A stretch of 64,000 nt of DNA from Silvania hatchlandensis. GTDB lineage: Bacteria; Pseudomonadota; Gammaproteobacteria; Enterobacterales; Enterobacteriaceae. This document shows positions 28,236 to 37,069 of the stretch, piece by piece. Location of the stretch: the NCBI RefSeq assembly GCF_025564065.1, contig NZ_JAMGZK010000037.1:57548-121547 (forward strand), given 5' to 3'. Under the pieces are notes generated by a model. It saw only the letters and a list, made by a program, of their open reading frames with translations. It was not told where the DNA came from and made no database searches. The position numbers were made by a program, and so were the translations under genes. Each line of letters starts with the position of its first letter. Position 1 is the stretch's first letter.

Positions 28236-29777
28236 ATGGTCAAGCCGACTGAGCGCCGGGTAAGCTACGGCGTCGCACTGGGTTATGGTATAACCGATCT
28301 GTTTGGTGGCGGTGCCTTTGCCATTATTGGCACCTGGTTATTATTCTTTTACACCACCTATTGTGGCCTGACAATTCTCGAGGCCGGATCGATATTTGCT
28401 ATTGCCCGCGTAATAGATGCATTACTCAGCCCTGTTATGGGTTATATTACCGATAATTTTGGCAATACCTGGTTAGGGAGAAAATTTGGTCGCCGTCGTT
28501 TCTTTTTATTACTCAGTTCACCCTTAATGTTCCTGTACGCCCTGCTGTGGATAACGGATATGGGGTACTGGTATTATCTCGGCACGTACCTGTCTATCGA
28601 ACTGCTGTCAGCGATGGTGCTGGTGCCGTGGGAGACGCTGGCGGCAGAGATGACTAATCGCTACGAAGAGCGCAGCCGCCTTTCGGGCGTGCGGATGATC
28701 TGCTCCCAGTTGGGGGGTTTCCTCGCCGTGTCGGTTCCCGGCGTTATTATGCAGTTCACCGGCAAGGATAATTCCTTTACCTATACTCTGACGGGAATAA
28801 TATTTTCCTGCGTGTTTTGCCTGGCCGTATTTATCACCTGGTACTGCACCTGGGAGGCCAAAGATGTTCCTCAGGAATCGGATTTCAAAGTCGATAGCCA
28901 ACGCAGCGGCGGGATATTTAATCACCTGAAATACCTTATTCTGGATCTGTTATCGTCATTTCGCATCAGGGCATTTCGTTTACATATTATTATCTATATA
29001 TTCTCGTTTACCGCGATGGACGTATTTGGTTCTGTTTTTACCTTTTACGTTGTTTATTGCCTGCAGGGCAATACCGCGATGGTATCAGGTTGGTTAAGTA
29101 TTGCCGCCTTTGCCTCGGTCCCAGGAACGTACGGTTTTATGTTGCTTTTAAACCGTTTAAATATCACCCCTTCCGCGGCATTACGCCTCTCGTACGGCTG
29201 TATATTTTGCGTGCTGGCGTTTCTGTTCACGGTCTACATTACGCATATTCAGGTTCCCACCCTGCTGTTTTCTGCCGTGTTTATCCTGCTGGGTGCCGCG
29301 CGGTCTGGCCTGTATTACATCCCGTGGAATATCTACAGCTTTATTCCCGATATCGACGAGATGGTCACTCAGCAGCGCCGCGAGGGGATCTTTGCTGGGG
29401 TGATGGTGCTCACGCGTAAGAGCACGGTGGCGATTGCCATCATGATAATCGGGCTGGTGCTCGAAGAGGCAGGCTTTGTGAAAGGGAGCAGCGCGCAACC
29501 TGAACAGGCGATGCAGGCCATTATTGGGCTGATGATCTTTGCCACGGCGGTTCTGCTGGCCGTCAGTTTCTTTGCCACATACAAATTCACCCTGACCCGG
29601 GAAACACACAAACTGCTGCTGAAAGAGATCGCCCGCCGCAAGCTCGGGGGTGACTATCGTGACTGCGATGACAACACTCGGGTGGTGATCAAGCAGCTGA
29701 CCGGTTATGAATACGATCAGGTCTGGGGAGGTAACGCCACGGTCGAACGTGACATTGATCTCTCACCAATCAAATAG
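28236..29777 (+). CDS. GPH-family sugar:cation symporter
   Basis: A 513-residue protein with about twelve membrane segments and a cytoplasmic tail. GGGGG before the ATG at 28236 serves as ribosome site. The opening VSYGVALGYGITDLFGGGAF and the loop LGRKFGRRRFFLL are GPH (glycoside-pentoside-hexuronide) signatures, as in MelB and the YicJ/YihO/YihP group. It should import a glycoside or sugar with Na+ or H+ across the inner membrane and is the obvious uptake step for the four oxidoreductases upstream. The 5' half is AT-richer than the upstream genes. A strong hairpin follows. Confidence 0.88.
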   Translation: MVKPTERRVSYGVALGYGITDLFGGGAFAIIGTWLLFFYTTYCGLTILEAGSIFAIARVIDALLSPVMGYITDNFGNTWLGRKFGRRRFFLLLSSPLMFLYALLWITDMGYWYYLGTYLSIELLSAMVLVPWETLAAEMTNRYEERSRLSGVRMICSQLGGFLAVSVPGVIMQFTGKDNSFTYTLTGIIFSCVFCLAVFITWYCTWEAKDVPQESDFKVDSQRSGGIFNHLKYLILDLLSSFRIRAFRLHIIIYIFSFTAMDVFGSVFTFYVVYCLQGNTAMVSGWLSIAAFASVPGTYGFMLLLNRLNITPSAALRLSYGCIFCVLAFLFTVYITHIQVPTLLFSAVFILLGAARSGLYYIPWNIYSFIPDIDEMVTQQRREGIFAGVMVLTRKSTVAIAIMIIGLVLEEAGFVKGSSAQPEQAMQAIIGLMIFATAVLLAVSFFATYKFTLTRETHKLLLKEIARRKLGGDYRDCDDNTRVVIKQLTGYEYDQVWGGNATVERDIDLSPIK

Positions 29778-29809
29778 GCTGAAGCCAGGCTGTTTTCCAC
29801 ATCATAAGG

Positions 29810-29837
29810 AATGCGGCGACATCATCGTCGCCGCATT
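29810..29837. terminator. Bidirectional hairpin between convergent genes
   Basis: AATGCGGCGAC (29810-29820) and GTCGCCGCATT (29827-29837) form a perfect 11-bp stem with a 6-base loop, between the convergent symporter and nitroreductase genes. Confidence 0.7.
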
Positions 29838-29844
29838 GACGCCC

Positions 29845-30585
29845 TTACTTATCGATGCCAAAACCTTGTTTGACGATCGCCGGTAACACATCCGGGAAGT
29901 AAATGTGCTGATAGTAACCGCTAACGCTGGCACTCCAGGTTTCCCCGTCGTTGCGACCGATGGCCTGCCAGTGATCGGTCATTTGCTGGTTATAGCGCGC
30001 AATCTTCGTTTCCAGCCCGGCAGTCTTGTAGGTCTCATCGTGACGGAACGTCTCCAGCGGCAGACGCGGTTTCGGATGGGACGGCACATCAACATGGCCA
30101 ATCACCACTCCGGCAACCGGGAAGGTATGTTCGGGCAGCTCGAGCAGATCAATCAGCGCCTCGGGATGCAGACGAATCCCGCCAATCGGCACAATACCCA
30201 GCCCTTCAGATCGCGCGGCGGCCATCACCGAGCCCAGCGCAATCCCCACGTCCGTTGAGCCTGCAACAATACTCTCAATGCTCTTATGCGCCTGCTGCTC
30301 ATTACCGGCAAGCGTCATCCCGAGCCTGGTTTTATGCATATCCAGCACGAAGGTAATAAAGACCGGTGCTTTGGCAATCCAGGGCTGGCCGCCGGCAATC
30401 TGCGAAATCTTCGCCCGCATCTGCGCATCGCGCGTGACCACAACAGAAACCTGCTGGGAATGCACCGATGTCGGAGCCCGATACGCGGTGCTGATAATCC
30501 GTTCCAGCGTGGCGTCATCAACAGGCTGTTCGGTAAAGCTGCGCTCGCTTTTATGCTCGTTAAACAAATCAATAATGGTGTTCAT
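29845..30585 (-). CDS. NAD(P)H-dependent flavin oxidoreductase, nitroreductase family
   Basis: A 246-residue protein with AGGAG 5 bases before the ATG. The N-terminal HKSERSFTEQPVDD and RAPTSVHSQQ are FMN-contact motifs of the NfsA/Frp branch of nitroreductases, and LGIVPIGGIRLHPEAL is typical of the C-terminal half. These dimeric FMN enzymes reduce nitroaromatics, quinones or free flavin using NADPH; the physiological substrate is usually unknown. Length matches NfsA (240). It is not clearly linked to the neighbouring genes and has its own promoter region, divergent from the FUSC gene. Confidence 0.85.
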   Translation of the reverse strand: MNTIIDLFNEHKSERSFTEQPVDDATLERIISTAYRAPTSVHSQQVSVVVTRDAQMRAKISQIAGGQPWIAKAPVFITFVLDMHKTRLGMTLAGNEQQAHKSIESIVAGSTDVGIALGSVMAAARSEGLGIVPIGGIRLHPEALIDLLELPEHTFPVAGVVIGHVDVPSHPKPRLPLETFRHDETYKTAGLETKIARYNQQMTDHWQAIGRNDGETWSASVSGYYQHIYFPDVLPAIVKQGFGIDK

Positions 30586-30766
30586 ATACTCTCCTGGATC
30601 GAACGCAAAAGCCTAACAGCCTGCCGTACATTGTTATTTATCACTCTATGCGATCAGCGAAGGCGAGCCCCCCTTCGGAGCTGTCCGGGTTCTGGCCGGT
30701 GATCCGCCCAGGCAGAGACATCAACCTGAGATAGAATTAAAGCACCCATAAAAAAGGTGCCGTCTT

Positions 30767-31819
30767 GTGAACACAATCACCGCTCAACTCAAGCAATGGC
30801 TCCGTCACGGGCTTGCGACGACGCGCAAGGACATGTTCGCGATTCAGGTGATCGTTGCGCTGCTGCTGTCGGTGCTGTGCTCCGATCTCCTGGGGCTAGA
30901 TTACCCCGGCTGGGCGGCATTGAGCAGCTTTGCGGTCATGAACACCGCCATTAAGGCATCGGCGCTGCGGGCTTGTCACCGGGTCGCCGGGACGTTGGTC
31001 GGCGGCGGTCTGGCTCTGCTGGTCGCCCCGTACCTCAGCCAGAACCCGGCTTTTCTGGTGGTGTTTTGTGCCGTTATCGGTGGGATCGCCGTCTGGCGGG
31101 CCGGGGTTTCTCCCTGGTCCTATTCCTGGGTGCTGGGCGGAGTAACGGCCATGATGGTGATGGCGGAGGCGCAGAAGACAAGCGATATTCGGCCGCTTTT
31201 CAGCTTCACATTTAGCCGTATCGAAGAAGTGGTGCTGGGTTGCACGATCTGCGTGTTGGTCACGATCCTGTTTTATCCTTTGAACCGTGGCTCGCTGCAT
31301 CCGCATCAACCTGAAAACCAGCCTAAGCCGACCTCACGATTGCTGCTGCCCCTGCAGGCCGCTGTCGCCCTGCTGCTGGTGACCCCGATACTGCTTGTTT
31401 TCCAGATGACCGGTTTCTGGCAGGCGATGGTGTCAGTGCTGGCGCTGTTTGTACTGCCGCCCTCTGCGCAGCCGGTCCAGGTACAGATTAATCAGCGCAT
31501 GCAGCAGCGCTTTGCGGGCTGCCTGGCCGCGACGCTGCTGAGTTTGCTGCTATTGCCGTTGCTGCACCACTCCGCTGTTTTTTACCTCATCACGCTGATT
31601 GCTGGCGTGTGGCTGGGGTGTCACCTGCAACAGGGCAAACCGTCATTCAGCTATTTTGGCCGTCAGTTTACCGTGGCGTGGATTATTGTTTTTATCCAGG
31701 ACACCTTATGGCTTACCGAACCGGTTCAGGCGGTGATGCGCTGCGCCAGCATCCTGATGGCGATTGTGATCATCGCCCTGGTGATGCTGGTGTTTCGATC
31801 GCTAAACATCCCTGCCTGA
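30767..31819 (+). CDS. FUSC-type inner-membrane protein (aromatic acid exporter-like)
   Basis: A 350-residue protein starting at GTG 30767 with AAGG about 10 bases upstream. It has two blocks of about six membrane segments, the first with the FUSC pattern (DYPGWAALSSFAVMNTAIKA and CHRVAGTLVGGGLAL), the second beginning PLQAAVALLLVTPIL. FUSC proteins resemble the membrane half of the AaeB p-hydroxybenzoate efflux pump; the cytoplasmic domain of full-length AaeB is absent here. It probably exports a small organic acid or toxic compound. The 3' end overlaps the convergent LysR gene by 18 bp. Confidence 0.78.
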   Translation: MNTITAQLKQWLRHGLATTRKDMFAIQVIVALLLSVLCSDLLGLDYPGWAALSSFAVMNTAIKASALRACHRVAGTLVGGGLALLVAPYLSQNPAFLVVFCAVIGGIAVWRAGVSPWSYSWVLGGVTAMMVMAEAQKTSDIRPLFSFTFSRIEEVVLGCTICVLVTILFYPLNRGSLHPHQPENQPKPTSRLLLPLQAAVALLLVTPILLVFQMTGFWQAMVSVLALFVLPPSAQPVQVQINQRMQQRFAGCLAATLLSLLLLPLLHHSAVFYLITLIAGVWLGCHLQQGKPSFSYFGRQFTVAWIIVFIQDTLWLTEPVQAVMRCASILMAIVIIALVMLVFRSLNIPA

Positions 31820-32755
31820 GGTTGCTGACTGCCAGTAAAGCGGCGAGCCAAACGCCTCGACATAATAGTCAATCAGCGCCCTGACGTTCAGCGGCGGGTG
31901 CCGCGCGTGGGGATAAATCGCCGCAATATTCTGTGGTTCCGTCTTAATGCCGGTCTGCATCTCCGGCAGCAACGCCACCAGCTCGCCGCGCTGAAGCCTG
32001 TCACCGATCAGCCAGTCAGGGAACAGAACAATCCCCATCCCACCGAGGGCGGCTATCAGCAGCGTTTCCGCATTGTTCGAGGACATCAGCGGCGTGATGG
32101 GATAATGGATCCACTCCCCGCCCGGCGGGCGCAGCAGCCAGCGATTCGGCCCGGACGATCCGCGATAGACCAGGCATTTGTGGCGACTGAGATCGTCCGG
32201 GCTATTAAGCTGACCTTGTTTACGCAGATACGCCGGTGAAGCCGCAAGATGGTAATACTGCTGACCAAAAATGCGCGCGTGGAAGGAGGAATCGGTCAGC
32301 GCACCAATGCGAAAAATTACGTCAGCGGCATCACGATGGGGATCGATGTAATCGTCGGTCAGCGTCAGCTCGATGTTGAGCCGGGGGTAACGATCCGTCA
32401 GTCCCGGCAGGCCTGGGGCAACGTGTCGCTGGCCGAAAAACACCGGGGCATTGATGCGGATCAGACCAGACGGTTCCTGCGACCGCTCATCCAGCTCCCG
32501 GCGGGCATCCTCAAGCTGACCGGCCATCGCCCGGGCATAGGGGATAAAAAGATGCCCGCTTTCGGTCGGGATAACGGCCCGGGTATTGCGGTAGAAAAGC
32601 TGCTGTCCTAGCGCATCCTCTAGCTGGTGAATAACGCGAGACACCTGCGAGGCGGAGATCCCCTCCCGGCGCGCCACCATGGAAAAATTCTGCGTTTCAT
32701 ACACGTTAATAAAAATGCGCAGCGCGTGAATGCTGATGTTGCCGGCGTCGTACAT
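31802..32755 (-). CDS. LysR-family transcriptional regulator
   Basis: A 317-residue LysR protein. The HTH is NFSMVARREGISASQVSRVI with LEDALGQQLFYRNTRAVIPT, then an effector domain of the CrgA/DsdC-like group (RINAPVFFGQRHVAPGLPGL). Divergent from the two small DUF606 transporter genes starting at 32855, so it is their likely regulator; it could also affect the overlapping FUSC gene. Effector unknown. Confidence 0.87.
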   Translation of the reverse strand: MYDAGNISIHALRIFINVYETQNFSMVARREGISASQVSRVIHQLEDALGQQLFYRNTRAVIPTESGHLFIPYARAMAGQLEDARRELDERSQEPSGLIRINAPVFFGQRHVAPGLPGLTDRYPRLNIELTLTDDYIDPHRDAADVIFRIGALTDSSFHARIFGQQYYHLAASPAYLRKQGQLNSPDDLSRHKCLVYRGSSGPNRWLLRPPGGEWIHYPITPLMSSNNAETLLIAALGGMGIVLFPDWLIGDRLQRGELVALLPEMQTGIKTEPQNIAAIYPHARHPPLNVRALIDYYVEAFGSPLYWQSATSGRDV

Positions 32756-32854
32756 TGATGCAAATCCTGCACAGGTGTTTATCGCATTATGGCATTTTTC
32801 TCAACGCTGAACAGGGGTAGTCTTCTGCGCCTGAATAACGAGAGACGGTGTGCT

Positions 32855-33289
32855 ATGCATTTTATATTGATTTTATTGGTTATCGCCGGGGGCATGGGAC
32901 TGTCCGTCGAGGCTGGCCTGCTGGGTCCATTGGGCGGGCAAGTGGGTGACCTCTGGGCGACGTTCAGCGTGTTTGGCGTCGGTGCCGCGCTGACGTTTCT
33001 GCTGATGCTGTTTTTCAGCCCCCGCAACAGCCCGTCCTTTTTCTCACAGCCCTCATGGCAGCTGCTGGGCGGCGTGCTCGGCCCGATTTACGTCATTATT
33101 TTGACTGTCGCCACCCCTGCAATCGGCATCGCCATGACCATGATTGGCATCCTTGCGGGTCAGGTGAGTAAAAGTCTGATCATCGATCACTTTGGCCTGC
33201 TCGGGACGCCCCAGCGGAAAATTGACCACAAACGCATCATTGCCCTGATTTTCATCATTGCGGCGCTGGTGCTGGTTGCACAGGGGTAA
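32855..33289 (+). CDS. Small DMT transporter subunit, DUF606/YdcZ type (first of a pair)
   Basis: The ATG at 32855 gives 144 residues with a hydrophobic N terminus (MHFILILLVIAGGMGLSVEA); an ATG 66 bases earlier would add a charged, non-family extension. Five predicted membrane segments. The DUF606 half-transporter pattern is visible: SWQLLGGVLGPIYVIILTVATPAIG and GILAGQVSKSLIIDHFGLLG. These four- or five-helix proteins usually come in pairs and may form heterodimeric exporters of the drug/metabolite superfamily. The next gene is its paralogue, 9 bp downstream. Confidence 0.82.
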   Translation: MHFILILLVIAGGMGLSVEAGLLGPLGGQVGDLWATFSVFGVGAALTFLLMLFFSPRNSPSFFSQPSWQLLGGVLGPIYVIILTVATPAIGIAMTMIGILAGQVSKSLIIDHFGLLGTPQRKIDHKRIIALIFIIAALVLVAQG

Positions 33290-33298
33290 GGTAACACG

Positions 33299-33772
33299 AT
33301 GATAATTATTATGATTATGCTGGCGGTGATTGGCGGCGCAATGCTGAGCATTCAGGCCGCCATCAACGGACAGCTTGGCAGCAAAGTGGGCGTGTTTAAG
33401 AGTGCGTTTCTGACGTTTTCGGTCGGGGCACTGATTACCGCTCTGCTCATCGTCTTCTTTGAGCCACCCCACGCGGTCAGCCTGATGGATGTCCCTAAAT
33501 GGCAGTTGCTGGGGGCGATGTTTGGCGTGCCCTATATCGTTATTATGGTGCTTGCCGTGCAGCGCATTGGGGCGGCAGTTGCCACGGTGGCGGTGATCTT
33601 CGGCCAGCTGACCATGAGCATGTTGATCGATAACTTTGGCTGGCTCGGTAATCCGGCCATCCCGTTTTCGCTGAGCCGCCTGGGCGCCGTCGTCTGCCTG
33701 GGGATTGCGCTGTGTTTTATCTACTTAAGCAGTAAACCCTGCGCGGCACCTCAAGCTGCGGTAAACAAGTAA
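33299..33772 (+). CDS. Small DMT transporter subunit, DUF606/YdcZ type (second of a pair)
   Basis: 157 residues with five membrane segments; AAGGT is placed before the ATG. KWQLLGAMFGVPYIVIMVLA and VIFGQLTMSMLIDNFGWLG align with the same elements in the preceding gene, so this is a duplicated pair likely to form one transporter. The AINGQLGSK motif near the N terminus is characteristic of DUF606. Substrate unknown. Followed by a good terminator. Confidence 0.83.
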   Translation: MIIIMIMLAVIGGAMLSIQAAINGQLGSKVGVFKSAFLTFSVGALITALLIVFFEPPHAVSLMDVPKWQLLGAMFGVPYIVIMVLAVQRIGAAVATVAVIFGQLTMSMLIDNFGWLGNPAIPFSLSRLGAVVCLGIALCFIYLSSKPCAAPQAAVNK

Positions 33773-33778
33773 CAGTGA

Positions 33779-33813
33779 CAGGCCGGGGACTGATGCTCCG
33801 GCCTGTTTGGTTT
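33779..33813 (+). terminator. Rho-independent terminator after the DUF606 pair
   Basis: CAGGCCGG (33779-33786) pairs with CCGGCCTG (33798-33805), then TTTGGTTT. It separates this operon from the iron-regulated operon. Confidence 0.78.
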
Positions 33814-33880
33814 AAGGCAACGGGTCTACTCTAAAAATTGGTAGGTAAATGAGAGTTGCAATCATTTGCAAATGAAACTA

Positions 33881-33898
33881 CTTATCATTATCATTTTC
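33881..33898. promoter_or_regulatory. Fur box upstream of the YncE-like/TonB-receptor operon
   Basis: CTTATCATTATCATTTTC reads on the other strand as three hexamers GAAAAT-GATAAT-GATAAG, matching the GATAAT repeat model of Fur sites. It lies 34 bp before the first gene, in the promoter position. Confidence 0.78.
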
Positions 33899-33931
33899 TT
33901 TACGTAAGCAACTGTAAAGAAAATTATACTT

Positions 33932-34987
33932 ATGACCTCTACGTTAAAAAATAAAACCCTCTGTGCACTGGCCATTTCGCTGGCCTTCCACGCTGGCACC
34001 GTGCTGGCTAAAGACTTCTCCGAGACGGATTTCCACTCCCAGCCGCTGGGGCACAACGTGTATGAACTGGCCTATGATAACGCCCAGAAATCACTGTATG
34101 CCGCCTCTGCGCCCTCTTTTGATAAAGACAAAACGGCCGGATTAGTCTTCCTGCTGGGGGCTGATTCGCTGCAGATTGATAAGAAAATCGCCACTCAGCG
34201 CCGCACGTTTGCCGTCGCGCTGGATGAAGCAAACCATATTCTCTATCTGGGCAATGCGCTGGAAGGCTCCGTTACCCTGCTCGATACCCGCACCAACAAA
34301 GAGATCAAAACCATTCAGTTGAGCGACGATTCCGATCCGAATAAAAAAGCCCACGTCCGCGAAGTGGTGCTGGATAAAAAGCATCAGCGTCTGTATGTGT
34401 CCGGGATTGGCCGCAAGGATAGAGGCCTGCTGTGGGTGGTTGATACCCAGAAGCAGCAGCTTGCTGAAACCCTCGAAAAGCTCGAACCGGTTGGCTTTGC
34501 GGTCGATACCGCGGGCGATAAAGTCTACGTCGTCAACGGGAATGGCGAGCTGATCACCCTTGATGGCAAAAACGCAAAATTGCTGGCGCGCGTGAAGGTT
34601 GACCCTGCCGAGCCGAAGCATTACTTCCTGAATATTGCCCTGAACACCGCCAAAGGCGTGGGCTATATCGCTGACACCAACACCCGCGATGTGCTGGTGG
34701 TGCAGCTGGACTCCGGCAAACTCCTTCAGCGCATCCCGAGCCCGAATTCCGTGGCGGTGCTGTATAACGCCGCGCGTGAAGAGGTGTATGTCACGCACCG
34801 CAACGATCGTCAGATAAGCGTGATCGACGCGAACAGCAATACCCTGAAGCACACCATCAAAACCGCTGCAATGCCAAACAGCCTGGCGCTCTCCGCTGAT
34901 GCCCGCACGCTTTATGCCAGCGTCAAGCAGGACGAAAAAGACAACAAGGCTGACTACGTTCTCAAGATTGATTTAACCAAACTTTAA
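33932..34987 (+). CDS. Periplasmic YncE-like beta-propeller protein
   Basis: A 351-residue protein with a signal peptide ending near TVLA/KDFSE. The body is a seven-bladed propeller of YVTN/NHL-type repeats, for example LYAASAPSFDKD, LYLGNALEGSVTLLDTRTNK, LYVSGIGRK, VYVVNGNGELITLDGKN, EVYVTHRNDRQISVIDANSN and TLYASVKQDE. E. coli YncE is Fur-regulated and beside the TonB-dependent receptor YncD; here too it precedes a TonB-dependent receptor gene by 11 bp and follows a Fur box. It may bind the imported ligand or DNA-like polymers in the periplasm; the function of the family is unsettled. No strong ribosome site. Confidence 0.85.
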   Translation: MTSTLKNKTLCALAISLAFHAGTVLAKDFSETDFHSQPLGHNVYELAYDNAQKSLYAASAPSFDKDKTAGLVFLLGADSLQIDKKIATQRRTFAVALDEANHILYLGNALEGSVTLLDTRTNKEIKTIQLSDDSDPNKKAHVREVVLDKKHQRLYVSGIGRKDRGLLWVVDTQKQQLAETLEKLEPVGFAVDTAGDKVYVVNGNGELITLDGKNAKLLARVKVDPAEPKHYFLNIALNTAKGVGYIADTNTRDVLVVQLDSGKLLQRIPSPNSVAVLYNAAREEVYVTHRNDRQISVIDANSNTLKHTIKTAAMPNSLALSADARTLYASVKQDEKDNKADYVLKIDLTKL

Positions 34988-34998
34988 GGGATTTTTTT

Positions 34999-36993
34999 GT
35001 GATAACTCAGACACGCATGGCCGTGGCGATTTCGCTCGCCCTGGCTAACCTCCCTGCGGCCGTTTTTGCTGCCGATACCGCACCGGTCAACGAAGATGAA
35101 CTGGTGGTGACCGCCACCGGGTTTAGCCAGGAACGCCGCGAAGCGCCCGCGACCATCTCCGTGGTCAGCGAAAAGGAGCTCAATACCCGTTCCAATCAGA
35201 ACGTGACCGAAGCGCTGCGCGAAATACCCGGCGTGCTGGTCGGCAACGGTCACGGCAGCCTGGCATCCGGTGATGTGCAGATGCGCGGTATGGACTCGTC
35301 TTATACCTCTTATATGGTCAACGGTATCAAGCAGGCGACCCGTGAATCTCGCCCATACGGGCACCATATCGGCACCGAAGCGGCCTTTATGCCGCCCATG
35401 GCCGCGATTGAACGCGTCGAAGTGATCCGCGGGCCGATGTCCTCGCTGTACGGCTCGGACTCCATCGGGGGCGTGGTTAACGTCATCACCAAAAAAGCCT
35501 ATAACCTGGAGAAATGGACCGGGGTACTGGAAGATAACTACTTCCTGCAGGAAAAAAGCGAATTCGGTAACACCAACCAGACCAATGCCTTCCTGATGGG
35601 CCCGATTATTCCGGGCAAGCTCGGGGTGAGCGTGGCTGCCGACTATCTGGATCGCCGTGATGATGACAGCGAGAAAGACGAACGTTTTGTTAAGCATCAG
35701 TCCGGCAACCTGGACGCGACCATCTCCATGTCCCCGACCGATACCCAGCTCTGGGATCTGAATGCCTCGAAGGGCAATCAGGAGAAAACGCACAACGATA
35801 AGCAGTGGTACTGGGGCTTCGATCGTGATGCGGCGTCACTGTCGCAGCACGCCTGGTATGGCGATGTGCTGGAAGTGAAAAACTTCATCAGCTACGAAAA
35901 AGCCAAAACTGAATATCGTGTACCGGGGATGGACTCGCAGTTTATTACCCAGAAGAACTACGAAGCCAACAGCGCCAACACCTTCACCCTCGGCGATCAT
36001 AAGCTGACGCTGGGCGTGAACTTTACGCGTAACGAACTGGATGACGAATTCGGTATCAAGGACAAAGAAGCGCCGGGTGTAACGCCGGTCAGTGAAATCT
36101 CGCGTAACGGCTGGGCGGTATTTGCCGAAGATGCGTGGATGATTGTGCCTGACTTCACCCTGACCACCTCCGCGCGTCTGGATCACGACAGCTACTTTGG
36201 TTACCACGTCACGCCGAAGCTCTACGGCAACTGGACAATCGATGAAAGCTGGGCGCTGAAAGGCGGCGTCTCAGCCGGGTATAAAAAACCGGACTTGCGT
36301 CAGAACAACGCAGGCTTTACCAGCGTGTATGGCGCCTATCCGTATTCCGAAATCGGCATCGGTAATGACGACCTCAAACCGGAGCAAAGCGTCAACACCG
36401 AGGTGGGCGTGTACTGGCAGCAGGACGCGCTGGCGCTGGATGCCACGGTCTTCTACACCAAATTCAAAGACAAAATCAGCGATCACACCATCTGTACTGC
36501 CACAGATACCCAACAGTGTACGTACAACGGCTATGTTGCTGACACCGTCTCCCAGTACTACAACGTCAGCGATGCGGAAATCTACGGTCTCGAGCTGAAC
36601 GGTGACTGGCAGGTAACCCCTTCCCTGAAGGCTAATGCCAACTACACCTACACCCACAGCGAACAGAAGAGCGGCCCATACAAAGGCGATGCCCTGACGG
36701 ACTTCCCGACCAGCATGGCGAACGTTTCTCTGACCTGGAACGCGATGAACGACCTGGAGCTGTGGACCAAATCCAGCTGGCGCAGCACTTCTCCGGACAT
36801 CGGCAAATCCAGCGAAACCGATGCCTATGCCCTGGTTGACGTGGGTGCGCGTTATCATCTGAACAAGAACACCACCCTGATGGGCGGCGTATACAACCTG
36901 TTCGATGCTAACCCGATCTACACCACTTCCTATAACCAGTCGTCGATGCTGGAAGGCCGCCGCTACAACTTCGGTGCCCGTATCGAGTTCTGA
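34999..36993 (+). CDS. TonB-dependent outer-membrane receptor, CirA/FepA-like
   Basis: 664 residues from a GTG with AAGGG 8 bases upstream; the signal peptide ends AAVFA/ADTAP. The TonB box is ELVVTATGF, followed by the plug domain (VTEALREIPGVLVGNG, RGMDSSYTSYMVNG and VEVIRGPMSSLYGSDSIGGV). A 22-strand barrel ends NFGARIEF with terminal Phe. It is closest in length and plug motifs to CirA (663), so a catecholate siderophore or its breakdown product is a likely ligand, taken up by TonB energy and made under iron starvation. CTATDTQQCTYNG near residue 505 could form a loop disulfide. Co-transcribed with the propeller gene and an unknown gene downstream. Confidence 0.92.
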   Translation: MITQTRMAVAISLALANLPAAVFAADTAPVNEDELVVTATGFSQERREAPATISVVSEKELNTRSNQNVTEALREIPGVLVGNGHGSLASGDVQMRGMDSSYTSYMVNGIKQATRESRPYGHHIGTEAAFMPPMAAIERVEVIRGPMSSLYGSDSIGGVVNVITKKAYNLEKWTGVLEDNYFLQEKSEFGNTNQTNAFLMGPIIPGKLGVSVAADYLDRRDDDSEKDERFVKHQSGNLDATISMSPTDTQLWDLNASKGNQEKTHNDKQWYWGFDRDAASLSQHAWYGDVLEVKNFISYEKAKTEYRVPGMDSQFITQKNYEANSANTFTLGDHKLTLGVNFTRNELDDEFGIKDKEAPGVTPVSEISRNGWAVFAEDAWMIVPDFTLTTSARLDHDSYFGYHVTPKLYGNWTIDESWALKGGVSAGYKKPDLRQNNAGFTSVYGAYPYSEIGIGNDDLKPEQSVNTEVGVYWQQDALALDATVFYTKFKDKISDHTICTATDTQQCTYNGYVADTVSQYYNVSDAEIYGLELNGDWQVTPSLKANANYTYTHSEQKSGPYKGDALTDFPTSMANVSLTWNAMNDLELWTKSSWRSTSPDIGKSSETDAYALVDVGARYHLNKNTTLMGGVYNLFDANPIYTTSYNQSSMLEGRRYNFGARIEF

Positions 36994-37000
36994 TCCCTTT

Positions 37001-37022
37001 ACCGGAGCCTACTGGCTCCGGT
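37001..37022 (+). terminator. Intercistronic hairpin after the receptor gene
   Basis: ACCGGAGCC (37001-37009) and GGCTCCGGT (37014-37022) form a perfect 9-bp stem with a TACT loop, 7 bp after the receptor stop. It is followed by ATCTTCG, not a T run, so it may reduce rather than stop expression of the next gene. Confidence 0.6.
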
Positions 37023-37069
37023 ATCTTCGATCCCCAGGCTGGAATGACGGCAACCATGGAGGACCGAAT

